DNA from: an uncultured Flavobacteriaceae bacterium
Lineage (GTDB): Bacteria > Bacteroidota > Bacteroidia > Flavobacteriales > Flavobacteriaceae
Assembly: GCA_947504035.1 (NCBI GenBank)
Contig: CANNGA010000003.1
Span: forward strand, 124,001 to 188,000
DNA: 64,000 nt
Direction: 5' to 3'
The position numbers were made by a program, and so were the translations under genes. Positions 56,105 through 64,000 of the stretch are shown here, piece by piece. Position 1 is the first letter of the stretch. Each line of letters opens with the position of its first letter. Below the pieces are notes generated by a model. That model saw only the letters and a program-made list of their open reading frames with translations. It was not told the DNA's origin and searched no databases.

Positions 56105-56227
56105 GCGCAAAAATAGGAATTGTTTTTTATTGACGCATGACCTCTTCTTATTTTTTAATCAGTTTTTTAACATTAATTGTGGAAAACCTCAACCCCAAAC
56201 GCACTCTAAAAGTTGAGAAGCTCTTGT

Positions 56228-57835
56228 TTAAAGCCTTAAGATAGAAAACTCTTGTTGTAAAGGATTTAAAGCGGCTATCAAAGCAGGAATTAAAGCTGGT
56301 CCATGGTCTAAGTAAAATGCAGCAAAATTTGTATTGCGTTCTTGTAAACTTTCATTTGGAAACAATTCTGCTTGCAGCGCCGTCATACGTGCTACTTGGT
56401 CTTTCAGCTTGTATTTTTGAGCTTTTAACAAACGTTTTTCTAAATACGCTAAACCTTGTATTTGTTTTACTTCTTGGGCTTTTACAGCGCCTAAAAAAGA
56501 AGCATCTGTAACTTCGGCTACAGCATATAAGGCTTTAAACTGGGCTTTTAAATGCGCTTGTTGTTCTGAAAAATCAATCGCTATATTAGAAATGGCCCTC
56601 ACCTTTTTATTCACAAAATGATCGCGTTTCAAAAATAAATCCTCTGGTGTTATCTCCATTTTCTCTAATTGCTTCGCTTGTTTTTCTGTGTGTAACAAGG
56701 CTGAATTACGCAATAGCAACATGGGATACGTTACGCCTACAGTATCAAAATACGATTTTAATTGCATCCAATACGCAAGCTCTCCCCCACCACCTATATA
56801 GCATAAATTGGGCAAAACAACTTCTTGATAAAGCGGTCGCATAATTACGTTTGGCGAAAACCGTTCTGGATACTTCTCCAATTCTTCTTCTAATGTTGCT
56901 GCCGTCCAAGTTAGTGTTGTATGCAACACCTTAAACATACCATTTTCTTCTACAATGCGTTCGCGCACTCCCGCTGTGATGTAAAATAAGTTTATTGGCC
57001 TTGGATTGACCTGTATTTTATATTGACTTGAGACTTGTGATAAGGCCTTACTTGTAGCATCTACCGCTTTAAACGCTGTTGTTTCAAATAATTCTTTCCG
57101 CATATAAGGCAGAAATAAGCGTTTTAATTCTGTAGCATTAGCATCTATAACAACCAAACCATAGACTTTAAACAAGGTGTTTGCCAAATAGCGTGTGGCA
57201 TCTGCAAGAGTATCATGCTCTAAATACGCCGCTTCAAAGGTGTCTTTTAAAAACGCAGCGTTATGGCCTGGTCCTAAATCGCGCGCAAAGACCTCTAATA
57301 CCTTATCTAATCCTTCTGTAGAAAGTTCCCCTACAGCGCCACTTGCCGTGCGGTTCCATTGTATTTTTTTACCCTTAAAATTAAAATAATTAATCTCATC
57401 AAAATCATGATCTTCTGTTGCCATCCAATAAACGGGTACAAAATTAAAATCTGGATAGGTCGCTTTTAATGTTTTCGCCAGGTTTATCGCAGAAACAATC
57501 TTATATAAAAAATAAAGCGGCCCTGTAAACAAATTTAATTGATGCCCCGTAGTTATCGTGAAAGTATGTGTAGCTTCAAGCGCCTTGATATTTTCTCGAG
57601 TTAATGCAGACGTCTCTACCGTTGCATACTGCGCTTCTAAAACAGACACCAACGTTTTTCTAAACGTTGCACTTGTTGTATTTGAAAGGCTTTTCTCCTT
57701 TACCTGCGCTTCAAAATGTTCTAAAGTTGGAAAACGGTTGTAAAACGCTTTCAACTCTTGTTTTTGATCTAAATAATCGCAAATGAGTGACGAAAAATAG
57801 CCTGTACTCTTAAATGGTAGATGGTCTTGGTGCAT
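56228..57835 (-). CDS. bshC: Bacillithiol biosynthesis cysteine-adding enzyme BshC
   Basis: The last step of bacillithiol synthesis, joining cysteine to glucosaminyl-malate. A protein of 535 residues, the normal family length. FTITTGHQLNLFTGPLYFLY near residue 95, VPVYWMATEDHDFDEINYF near 132 and a central GGGGELAYWMQLK are strongly conserved BshC blocks. The C-terminal part is a long coiled coil. bshA and bshB are not in the window. Presence of BshC fits Flavobacteria, which use bacillithiol instead of glutathione. Confidence 0.95.
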   Translation of the reverse strand: MHQDHLPFKSTGYFSSLICDYLDQKQELKAFYNRFPTLEHFEAQVKEKSLSNTTSATFRKTLVSVLEAQYATVETSALTRENIKALEATHTFTITTGHQLNLFTGPLYFLYKIVSAINLAKTLKATYPDFNFVPVYWMATEDHDFDEINYFNFKGKKIQWNRTASGAVGELSTEGLDKVLEVFARDLGPGHNAAFLKDTFEAAYLEHDTLADATRYLANTLFKVYGLVVIDANATELKRLFLPYMRKELFETTAFKAVDATSKALSQVSSQYKIQVNPRPINLFYITAGVRERIVEENGMFKVLHTTLTWTAATLEEELEKYPERFSPNVIMRPLYQEVVLPNLCYIGGGGELAYWMQLKSYFDTVGVTYPMLLLRNSALLHTEKQAKQLEKMEITPEDLFLKRDHFVNKKVRAISNIAIDFSEQQAHLKAQFKALYAVAEVTDASFLGAVKAQEVKQIQGLAYLEKRLLKAQKYKLKDQVARMTALQAELFPNESLQERNTNFAAFYLDHGPALIPALIAALNPLQQEFSILRL

Positions 57836-57928
57836 ACAAAAATAAATTGCTGTAAATATACAGTTATTCGATTTTTTAGATTCTAAAAATTTAGTTAATC
57901 CCTAAACAAAATGATAAAATGTTCAAAT

Positions 57929-57966
57929 TTAATACCAGCTTAACACTTCTTAATACCTTATTAACA
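57929..57966 (+). promoter_or_regulatory. Direct repeats TTAAYA at ~11-base spacing (PHO-box-like array)
   Basis: TTAATA at 57929, TTAACA at 57940, TTAATA at 57950 and TTAACA at 57961: start-to-start distances of 11, 10 and 11 bases, one helical turn each. This is the layout of PhoP/PhoB operators (11-base direct repeats, TTAACA-type half-sites in Bacillus). It lies between bshC and a PhoX-like gene, about 140 bases before the latter. Assignment to Pho control is inference; the region is AT-rich. Confidence 0.35.
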
Positions 57967-58059
57967 TGCGTAATATTAAGGTAACCTTCTTAACTTTTAT
58001 ATCATCCTAAGTTAATAAAAGCACAGTAATCTCATAACAAGCCTCTGCTATGAGGATGC

Positions 58060-58067
58060 TAATTTTG
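58060..58067 (+). promoter_or_regulatory. -7 element of probable promoter for the PhoX-like gene
   Basis: TAATTTTG, exact match to TAnnTTTG, 36 bases before the start codon at 58104. No -33 TTG is visible, which would fit an activator-dependent promoter. Confidence 0.45.
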
Positions 58068-58103
58068 AAAGCAAATATTTAACTAAAAACGTTCTCAAAA
58101 AAC

Positions 58104-59666
58104 ATGAAACATTTATTTAAACTAACAGTGCTTTTATTAGCGGTTACGATGACAGTAACCACATATAGTTGTGAAACAGAAGATGGAAAAGACGGCATTA
58201 ATGGTGTAGATGGAAAAGACGGTGCTAATGGAGAAGATGGTACTAACGGAACCGATGGTACCGATGGCGAAAATGGTGCAGACGGAGAAGATGCTAGCAC
58301 AACAGAATTAACACCCTTAACCAGTTCTGTAACTCCTAACTTTTTAAAAGTAGAATCTGAGTTTTCATCTATAGCAGTTACTCCTATTTTATCTTCGGAA
58401 GACGTTATTGAAGGCACTCCAGATTTCGTATATGGCTCTATGGCAGACGGGGCTGGATTATTAGCCGATGGTGATGGTACTTTTACCTTAATCAATAATA
58501 TAGAAGCTGATTTCTCTATAGCACGAATTAAATTGAACAGTGATTTACAACCCATTTCTGGAGCCTATATCGTCAATGCTCTAGCTACTGGTTTCACAGC
58601 ACAATGTTCGGGGTCTATGGTGACTCCAGAAGAGCATGGCTTTGGCCCGCTTTACCTATCTGGTGGCGAGTGGGGCGGCGCTTCTAAAGGGGTTTTTGCT
58701 ACAAACCCTTTAAAATCTGCCGACGGTGCAGACAATGCAACTATGCTTCCTGCTTTAGGCCAATGGTCTACTGAAAACGCAGTTGCGCTAAGCAAAGACG
58801 CTTACGACGAAACTGTTATCCTTATTGGTGACGATCAAGGTGACAACTTCGTGCCTTCTGGTCACTTAGGCGTTTATGTTGGCCGAAGAGGCGATTTAGC
58901 TGGTGGCCAACTGTACAGTATAAAAGTGACTTCACCTGGTATTGTATATGAAGTGGATATGCTTGAAGGCAATACCTACGACGTTGAGTTCGTTGAATTG
59001 GAAGAAAGAGAGATTGTAGCTTTAGATACCGAAGCGAAAGCCAAAGGTGTTATGGGCTTCTCTAGATTAGAAGATATAGACTGGAGAAGAGGTTCTGCGG
59101 CAAATAATAGAGAGGCCTATTTCGCTGTAACAGGGCGCGATAAGCCAGATTTACAAGGTAAAGGCACCATTTCTGGTCGAATTTACAAATTAACCTTAAA
59201 TCCTAACGATCCTACAGGTCCTGCTCAAATCACTTGTGTTTTAGATGGAGATGCCATTAACGGTGTGGCTAGCGAATTTTTATCACCAGATAATATTTTA
59301 GTTACTGAAAACTATGCCTACATACAAGAAGATCCTGCCATAAGTGGATCTGGCTCTAAATTACATTATGCGCGACTTTACCAATACAATCTGAATACTG
59401 GTGCTTTAAAAGTTGTGGCAGAATGCGACCAAGTTGAAGCTGCAAAACAAGGTTATGGCACTGAAGACAGACGCTGGGAAATTACAGGAATGATAGATGT
59501 TACGACTACTGTTAATAATGGTGAAAACACATTTTTAGTAATGACTCAAAACCATGGATGGGAACCTCAAGACGGTTCTGCATTTACAGATCCCTTAGCA
59601 AACTTCCCAACGGGATCTCGAAAAGAAGGCTCTGTATTATTTAAAATTACAGGTCTAGACAGATAA
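58104..59666 (+). CDS. PhoX-like (DUF839-type) lipoprotein with collagen-like stalk
   Basis: A protein of 520 residues. Lipoprotein signal ends at Cys 23 (VTTYSC). Residues about 28-63 form twelve collagen-type triplets (GKD GIN GVD GKD GAN and so on), with Asp/Asn in the third place. The rest resembles PhoX-family propeller phosphatases: AQCSGSMVTPEEHGFGPLYL (with the Cys and Glu pair), VILIGDDQGDNF, FLSPDNILVTENYAYIQEDP and WEITGMIDVT near the C-terminus. PhoX releases phosphate from organic esters using calcium and iron. It starts an operon with a peroxidase gene 4 bases later. The family is likely; enzymatic activity is inferred. Confidence 0.65.
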   Translation: MKHLFKLTVLLLAVTMTVTTYSCETEDGKDGINGVDGKDGANGEDGTNGTDGTDGENGADGEDASTTELTPLTSSVTPNFLKVESEFSSIAVTPILSSEDVIEGTPDFVYGSMADGAGLLADGDGTFTLINNIEADFSIARIKLNSDLQPISGAYIVNALATGFTAQCSGSMVTPEEHGFGPLYLSGGEWGGASKGVFATNPLKSADGADNATMLPALGQWSTENAVALSKDAYDETVILIGDDQGDNFVPSGHLGVYVGRRGDLAGGQLYSIKVTSPGIVYEVDMLEGNTYDVEFVELEEREIVALDTEAKAKGVMGFSRLEDIDWRRGSAANNREAYFAVTGRDKPDLQGKGTISGRIYKLTLNPNDPTGPAQITCVLDGDAINGVASEFLSPDNILVTENYAYIQEDPAISGSGSKLHYARLYQYNLNTGALKVVAECDQVEAAKQGYGTEDRRWEITGMIDVTTTVNNGENTFLVMTQNHGWEPQDGSAFTDPLANFPTGSRKEGSVLFKITGLDR

Positions 59667-59670
59667 TTTT

Positions 59671-61464
59671 ATGAGACCCTTAACTTCTAAAATTCTAAAG
59701 ACATACACATGCTGTGTATGTCTTTTGCTTATACTGAGTTGCCAAAAGCAAACGCCACAGTATGCCGCCGTTCCTGACACGTTTAACAAAGATGTGCAAC
59801 ACCTATTTTCACAACAGCTAGATAGTTGCATTCTTCATCTGGATCACATCTTAGCATTTCAATCTGTTGCAAAACAACAAACCGCTTACGCGGCCTCTAG
59901 AAAACACTTTAAACATTTAGAACCCCTTCTGGCGTATAGTGATAAAAACAATTTTAAAACTTTAAATGCGCCTAATATATTGAGCGTAAAAGGTGAAGAA
60001 GGTTTTGATACTCGAATTGTAAAACCGTTTGGCTTTCAAGTTATCGAGGAACTCCTTTACGAATCACCTCTTGATAGTGCTGCTCTTAGATATACAACAC
60101 AAATGACGAGCAGTCGTTTAAAACTAATTCAAAAAAATACGGCTTTAGTTTTAAAACCGCACCATATTATTTGGCTATTAAGAGATGAAATTACCCGAAT
60201 TGCAACCACGGGCATTACAGGGTTCGATTCTCCTGTTCGCAACCTCTCCTTACTGGAAAGCACTTATGCCTACCAAACGCTAATTCACATTTTAAAATTA
60301 AATACCTTTCGATTTCAATCGAAAAAATTGCTTCAAGATATGATTACAGCTCTGGTGCATGCTCAAAAAGCGCTAGACCATGATTTTATCAGCTTTAACA
60401 GGTATTTATTTATAAAAAAACACACGCATAAACAGCTCAAGTTACTTGTAGCCATTCAAAAAGATTGGAAGGTGAAATTTCCTTTTAAAATGGCACTTTC
60501 AAACGATTTAACTTCTTTATTTGAAAAAACATCTCTAAACTTAGATTACTTTACAGATTACAATAGTGATACACTACATAATGCTAAAAAAGTAGCTTTC
60601 GGCAAGGCTTTGTTTAATGACGTTTCGCTGTCGAAAACACGAAACATGGCCTGTGCCAGTTGTCATATTAAAGCTTTAGCCTTTACTGATGGTAAAAAAG
60701 TTTTTAATAAAAACCAAAGTCGTAACTCTCCAACACTTACCTATAGTGCTTACCAACGCGGGTATTTTATGGATTCTAGAACAGGCAGTTTGGAAGGTCA
60801 GATCATAGGCGTAATCCATAATCATAATGAATTTGATATGACTATGGATGCTATTGTACAACGCGTTTTAGACAATGCAACCTATCGCAGCCATTTAGAA
60901 ACACTTTACAATAATAAAAGAATGGCTTACAATATTAGACATGCCATAGCCTCTTATATTCGTACGTTAAATCCTTTTAACTCTAAGTTCGATAAAAATA
61001 TGAGAGATGAAGCCCAAACCCTTACGGCTCAAGAAGAGAAAGGTTTTAACTTATTTATGGGAAAAGCGCTTTGCGCCACATGCCATTTCGCCCCTATTTT
61101 TAATGGTACTGTCCCCCCAGATTATAAAGACACCGAATTAGAGGCCATCGGCGTACCTCAAAATACAGATACTTTACACCCTGTGCTTTCTAAAGATTTA
61201 GGGCGCTATGCTGTTTACAATACCGAAGCTCGCAAACACTTTTTTAAAACCCCTACGGTACGTAATATTGCTGTAACGGCACCGTACATGCATAACGGTG
61301 TATATAAATCTTTAGAAGATGTTCTTAACTTTTATAATAAAGGCGGAGGCTCTGGTTTAGGCTTAGAAGTACCTCACCAAACTCTACCTTTTGAACGTTT
61401 AGACCTTTCTAAAGGGGAGCAAAATGCTATTATCGCATTCTTAAACACATTAACTGACAGATAA
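59671..61464 (+). CDS. Di-haem cytochrome c peroxidase with imelysin-like N-terminal half
   Basis: A protein of 597 residues. A lipoprotein signal ends at the Cys in LLILSC. Residues about 35-270 are all-helical, with KPFGFQVIEELLYE in a place comparable to the GxHxxE region of imelysin/EfeO proteins. From about 285 a MauG/CCP peroxidase follows: first haem site CASCH at 328-332, second CATCH at 468-472, and FFKTPTVRNIAVTAPYMHNG near 530 with the distal Met. It reduces peroxide or oxidises a partner in the periplasm. It follows the PhoX-like gene by 4 bases, so the two are translated together. The N-terminal assignment is tentative. Confidence 0.85.
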   Translation: MRPLTSKILKTYTCCVCLLLILSCQKQTPQYAAVPDTFNKDVQHLFSQQLDSCILHLDHILAFQSVAKQQTAYAASRKHFKHLEPLLAYSDKNNFKTLNAPNILSVKGEEGFDTRIVKPFGFQVIEELLYESPLDSAALRYTTQMTSSRLKLIQKNTALVLKPHHIIWLLRDEITRIATTGITGFDSPVRNLSLLESTYAYQTLIHILKLNTFRFQSKKLLQDMITALVHAQKALDHDFISFNRYLFIKKHTHKQLKLLVAIQKDWKVKFPFKMALSNDLTSLFEKTSLNLDYFTDYNSDTLHNAKKVAFGKALFNDVSLSKTRNMACASCHIKALAFTDGKKVFNKNQSRNSPTLTYSAYQRGYFMDSRTGSLEGQIIGVIHNHNEFDMTMDAIVQRVLDNATYRSHLETLYNNKRMAYNIRHAIASYIRTLNPFNSKFDKNMRDEAQTLTAQEEKGFNLFMGKALCATCHFAPIFNGTVPPDYKDTELEAIGVPQNTDTLHPVLSKDLGRYAVYNTEARKHFFKTPTVRNIAVTAPYMHNGVYKSLEDVLNFYNKGGGSGLGLEVPHQTLPFERLDLSKGEQNAIIAFLNTLTDR

Positions 61465-61566
61465 ACAGTATTTTAAATGTTAATTTTTATGTTAAACCAA
61501 TTTCTTTTTTTATCAGAAAATCGATTTTTTGTTATCTTATAGCGTTTAACCAATCCTCCTTTTCTT

Positions 61567-62862
61567 ATGAAAAAAACTACGTTTACACCTTTAAGATCGT
61601 TCCTTTTAATTTTAATACTAACTTCTATTTCCCTATCTGCTCAGAATACAGAAGCCATAAAAGAAATAAAAGGTAAGATTAGCGATGAAGATACCAAACG
61701 GCCTTTAGTATTCTCAGACATTATTGTAGACGGCACAAACATAGGTACTGTTACAAATTCTACTGGAGAATTTTTATTAAAAGTTCCTTATAAATATTTA
61801 GATGCTAAACTCGTTATTACACATTTGGGCTACGAACGTAAGTTACTTGATATTGTAGATCTAAATAAAGATTTAAAAATCTTGCTCACACCTAGTGTTA
61901 CAGCACTTAATGCCATTAGTATCTCTGCGCCTGCCTTTAATGCCACTACATTAGTAAAAAAAACATTAAAAAATAAGAGTACCGCATACAATGATAAGAA
62001 TGCTTTAATGACCGCTTTTTACAGAGAAACGATCAAAAAGAGACGAAGAAACGCTTCTCTTTCTGAAGCTGTTGTTAAAATACATAAGCAGCCTTATAGT
62101 AATCTTCGTAAAGACCATATAGAACTCATAAAATCCAGAAAAAATACAGATTACACAAAATTAGACACACTAGCTCTAAAATTACAAGGAGGTCCTTTTA
62201 GTAATCTTTACACCGATTTGGTTAAATACCCTGAGTTCATTTTTAGTAACGAGCATATTGATTTTTATGATTTTAATTTCGAAAATTCAACCACCACAAA
62301 TAAAAATTTAGTTTACGTTGTTAATTTTAAACAAAAGCCAAATATAAACTACCCGATGTACTACGGTAAGTTATATATTGATGCCAAAACATTGGCTTTA
62401 ACCAGTGCAGAATACCGTCTAAATGTTGAAAACAAAGAACTGTCTAGCAAGATGTTTGTCAATAAAAAGCCAAGACAGGTAGAAGTATACCCTACTAATG
62501 CCAGCTATAACGTAAAATACAGAACTCAAAATGGTAGGTGGCACTATGCCTACAGTAATATCAGCCTTACTTTTAAAGTAAATTGGGAAGGGAAATTATT
62601 TAATAGCACCTATACTTTAAATAGTGAAATGGCAATTACCGATTGGAAAATACCACAAGCAAAACTTGTGAAAGCGAGAAAGAAAATGCTTAGACCTACC
62701 TCCATACTTACAGAACAAACATCTGGGTTTACAGATCCTGAGTTCTGGGGGGCTTATAATATTATAGAACCTGAAAAGTCTATAGAAAATGCAATCAAAA
62801 AAATAAACAAACAAATTAATAAGAAAAGAGAAAAACTTAAAGCCGACCCTAAAAGTTCTTAG
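61567..62862 (+). CDS. Carboxypeptidase-regulatory-domain protein (DUF5686-like family)
   Basis: A protein of 431 residues. Signal peptide about 1-25 (SLSAQ), then a CarboxypepD_reg-like domain (about 32-105: IKGKISDEDTKRPLVFSDII, LVITHLGYERKLL), then a beta-rich region with KKTLKNKSTAYNDKNALMTA and AFYRETIKKRRRNASLSEAVV and ending in a basic helix. Such proteins are found in Bacteroidetes envelopes, but no activity is known. The gap to the peroxidase gene is 102 bases without a clear terminator, so it is probably the third gene of that operon. Confidence 0.8.
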   Translation: MKKTTFTPLRSFLLILILTSISLSAQNTEAIKEIKGKISDEDTKRPLVFSDIIVDGTNIGTVTNSTGEFLLKVPYKYLDAKLVITHLGYERKLLDIVDLNKDLKILLTPSVTALNAISISAPAFNATTLVKKTLKNKSTAYNDKNALMTAFYRETIKKRRRNASLSEAVVKIHKQPYSNLRKDHIELIKSRKNTDYTKLDTLALKLQGGPFSNLYTDLVKYPEFIFSNEHIDFYDFNFENSTTTNKNLVYVVNFKQKPNINYPMYYGKLYIDAKTLALTSAEYRLNVENKELSSKMFVNKKPRQVEVYPTNASYNVKYRTQNGRWHYAYSNISLTFKVNWEGKLFNSTYTLNSEMAITDWKIPQAKLVKARKKMLRPTSILTEQTSGFTDPEFWGAYNIIEPEKSIENAIKKINKQINKKREKLKADPKSS

Positions 62863-62880
62863 CAACCAACCTCATACTTA

Positions 62881-62918
62881 AAGCCGATAAGCACTATTTT
62901 GTTTATCGGCTTTTTTTA
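62881..62918 (+). terminator. Intrinsic terminator after the carboxypeptidase-regulatory gene
   Basis: AAGCCGATAA (62881-62890), 12-base loop, TTATCGGCTT (62903-62912), then seven T. It ends the operon that begins at 58104. Confidence 0.88.
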
Positions 62919-63212
62919 TAAGGTAACTTCGTTCTGTAAACTTTAACCCCCTCATATTACTTCTTATTAGTGCTTTATACATCTAGCTGCTTTTTTAGTG
63001 GAGTAGTTGGCGAGTCCTCCTTAAAAACACCATTTTACCTCTCTTCTAGTCGGCATTAAAACCTCAAATTTTATTTAGAGTTATTATCCGCCTTACTCCT
63101 GTTACTACTCAAACACTACGAAACCATTAAATCATACGACCTACTTTTGATTAAAACGTTAAACTAGAGGCCTATTTGTAATCAGAACATTAGGTCTACG
63201 ACATAGTTATCT
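62919..63212 (+). other. Long leader region before the GH26 gene
   Basis: With the terminator, 350 bases carry no gene. An exact -7 element TACTTTTG is at 63142-63149, giving a leader of about 57 bases. Two adjacent 31-base segments (63138-63168 and 63169-63199) match at 17 of the first 24 positions; six of the seven differences are transitions. They could be a decayed duplication or a pair of regulator sites. Nothing else is seen. Confidence 0.3.
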
Positions 63213-64000
63213 ATGAAAACATTTAATTGGATTGTATTAGCCTCAATTTTTATTTTATACAATTGTTCTAATGAAGAGGATCTGTTTGATGCGAATGCGA
63301 CAAGAGTACCCTTAGAAGTAACAACACCCGCTAACTTTGCAGATCGCAATTTAAATCAAGAAGCCAGAGCTTTACATAACCGATTGATTGCTTCAACGCA
63401 AAGAGGTATTGCTTTTGGACAGCAGCAACCTTTTGGAACAGGTAATAACTTTCCAGTCCCTAACGCTTTAGAAAACGATTTTTTAGACGTTACAGGAGAC
63501 CATCCTGCAATTGCTGGATTTGATCTTGAACTTATAAGTCTTCGATCGCGAGTTGATGCCGTTAATGGAAACCTCGATGGTTTTATAGAAAACTTTGTTA
63601 CTGATGTTGTAGCGGCACACGAAAATGGGAGTATTATTACCATAAGTTGGCATGTGGTTAACCCTAACCGTTCTGGTAATGGTGGTAATGGCGATGACAG
63701 TTTTAATAATGTTGTGCCTAGAATGCTTGAGGGTGGTGATTTACGAGATACGTATTTAGAAATTTTAGCTAGAGCGGCTCGGCTTTTTAATAGTTTAATA
63801 GATACTGAGGGCAACGCCATTCCAGTACTCTTTAGACCTTGGCATGAAATGAATGGTGATTTCTTTTTTTGGGGAGAGGGCTTTAGAACAACAGAAGACT
63901 ACATACAACTTTGGCGAGACACTGTTCGCATACTCTCTAACGATTTTAACGTTCACAACTTACTCTACGTATATGCCCCAAATTGGGTGTCTGATCGCTC
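63213..64000 (+). CDS. Glycoside hydrolase family 26 beta-mannanase, lipoprotein (partial, runs off right edge)
   Basis: From ATG 63213 the frame stays open to the window end (262 codons). The lipoprotein signal MKTFNWIVLASIFILYNCS places the Cys at residue 18. GFDLELISLRSRV, IITISWHVVNP and VLFRPWHEMNGDFFFWG follow the GH26 pattern; Glu 212 in WHEMNG is the acid/base catalyst. The nucleophile Glu and the C-terminus lie beyond the window. The enzyme would cut beta-mannan outside the cell surface. No SusCD pair is seen within the window; more of a mannan utilisation locus may lie to the right. Confidence 0.88.
   Translation, partial: MKTFNWIVLASIFILYNCSNEEDLFDANATRVPLEVTTPANFADRNLNQEARALHNRLIASTQRGIAFGQQQPFGTGNNFPVPNALENDFLDVTGDHPAIAGFDLELISLRSRVDAVNGNLDGFIENFVTDVVAAHENGSIITISWHVVNPNRSGNGGNGDDSFNNVVPRMLEGGDLRDTYLEILARAARLFNSLIDTEGNAIPVLFRPWHEMNGDFFFWGEGFRTTEDYIQLWRDTVRILSNDFNVHNLLYVYAPNWVSDR

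Noticed and set aside
58079-58555. 158-residue minus-strand ORF over the PhoX-like N-terminus
   Set aside because: It is the mirror of the collagen-like repeat (Pro/Ser-rich translation such as PSFPSTPLMPS) and overlaps a gene with clear signal peptide and family motifs.
63356-63820. 154-residue minus-strand ORF over the GH26 gene
   Set aside because: It is antisense to a clear GH26 sequence; its composition is that of a shadow frame and no start signal is seen.

Overview
The window comes from an AT-rich member of the Bacteroidetes, most likely a marine member of the Flavobacteriaceae. The evidence is the gene content: bacillithiol enzyme BshC, a TonB receptor with a carboxypeptidase-like N-terminal domain, an OmpA protein with thrombospondin-type-3 repeats, DUF2911, DUF2795, DUF3820 and DUF922 proteins, and a long SecA without a zinc tail. 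Promoters with the TAnnTTTG -7 element typical of Bacteroidetes fit too. No rRNA, tRNA, CRISPR array or insertion sequence was seen.

Region 1 (1-25898, minus strand) is a surface-polysaccharide locus of at least 24 genes that runs off the left edge. Read in the direction of transcription it starts with the export machinery: a Wza-like lipoprotein, a Wzc-like tyrosine autokinase, and a Wzm/Wzt ABC exporter whose Wzt carries a C-terminal glycan-binding-type domain. Next come a left-handed beta-helix acyltransferase, many glycosyltransferases, two pyruvyltransferase-like proteins, a five-bladed-propeller protein of unknown activity and a sugar epimerase. The distal part holds an O-acylation pair (MBOAT plus SGNH-like protein) and a nonulosonic (sialic-like) acid module. 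That module is a NeuB lacking the usual SAF domain and a NeuA fused to a KdsC-like HAD phosphatase. A GT-C-like membrane protein and a polyprenyl-phosphate sugar synthase lie at the edge. The product is inferred to be an acidic glycan carrying a nonulosonate, pyruvate ketals and O-acyl groups, exported by an ABC transporter.

Region 2 (26088-43177) is mostly housekeeping: an ABC-F protein, a methyltransferase, an OmpA-family protein, a cobalamin adenosyltransferase and the MeaB chaperone (both serving methylmalonyl-CoA mutase), SecA, a PAP2 phosphatase, a MATE exporter, a nitronate monooxygenase-like protein and MnmA. A short plus-strand transcription unit with its own promoter-like and terminator-like signals lies at 40573-40705.

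Region 3 (43178-57835) begins with a ghost gene: one reading frame of 134 codons with a lipoprotein signal, five in-frame stop codons and no frameshift, still flanked by a good promoter and a strong terminator. Then follow a TonB receptor, a MORN-like protein, YidC, CTP synthase, a cupin, a DUF3820/DUF922 pair, a LysM plus type-1 periplasmic-binding protein, GMP synthase and BshC.

Region 4 (57836-64000, plus strand) carries a PhoX-like lipoprotein with a collagen-like stalk, a di-haem cytochrome c peroxidase with an imelysin-like N-terminal half, and a carboxypeptidase-regulatory-domain protein. TTAAYA repeats spaced about 11 bases apart, resembling PHO-box architecture, lie upstream of the PhoX-like gene. 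The window ends inside a GH26 beta-mannanase lipoprotein gene.
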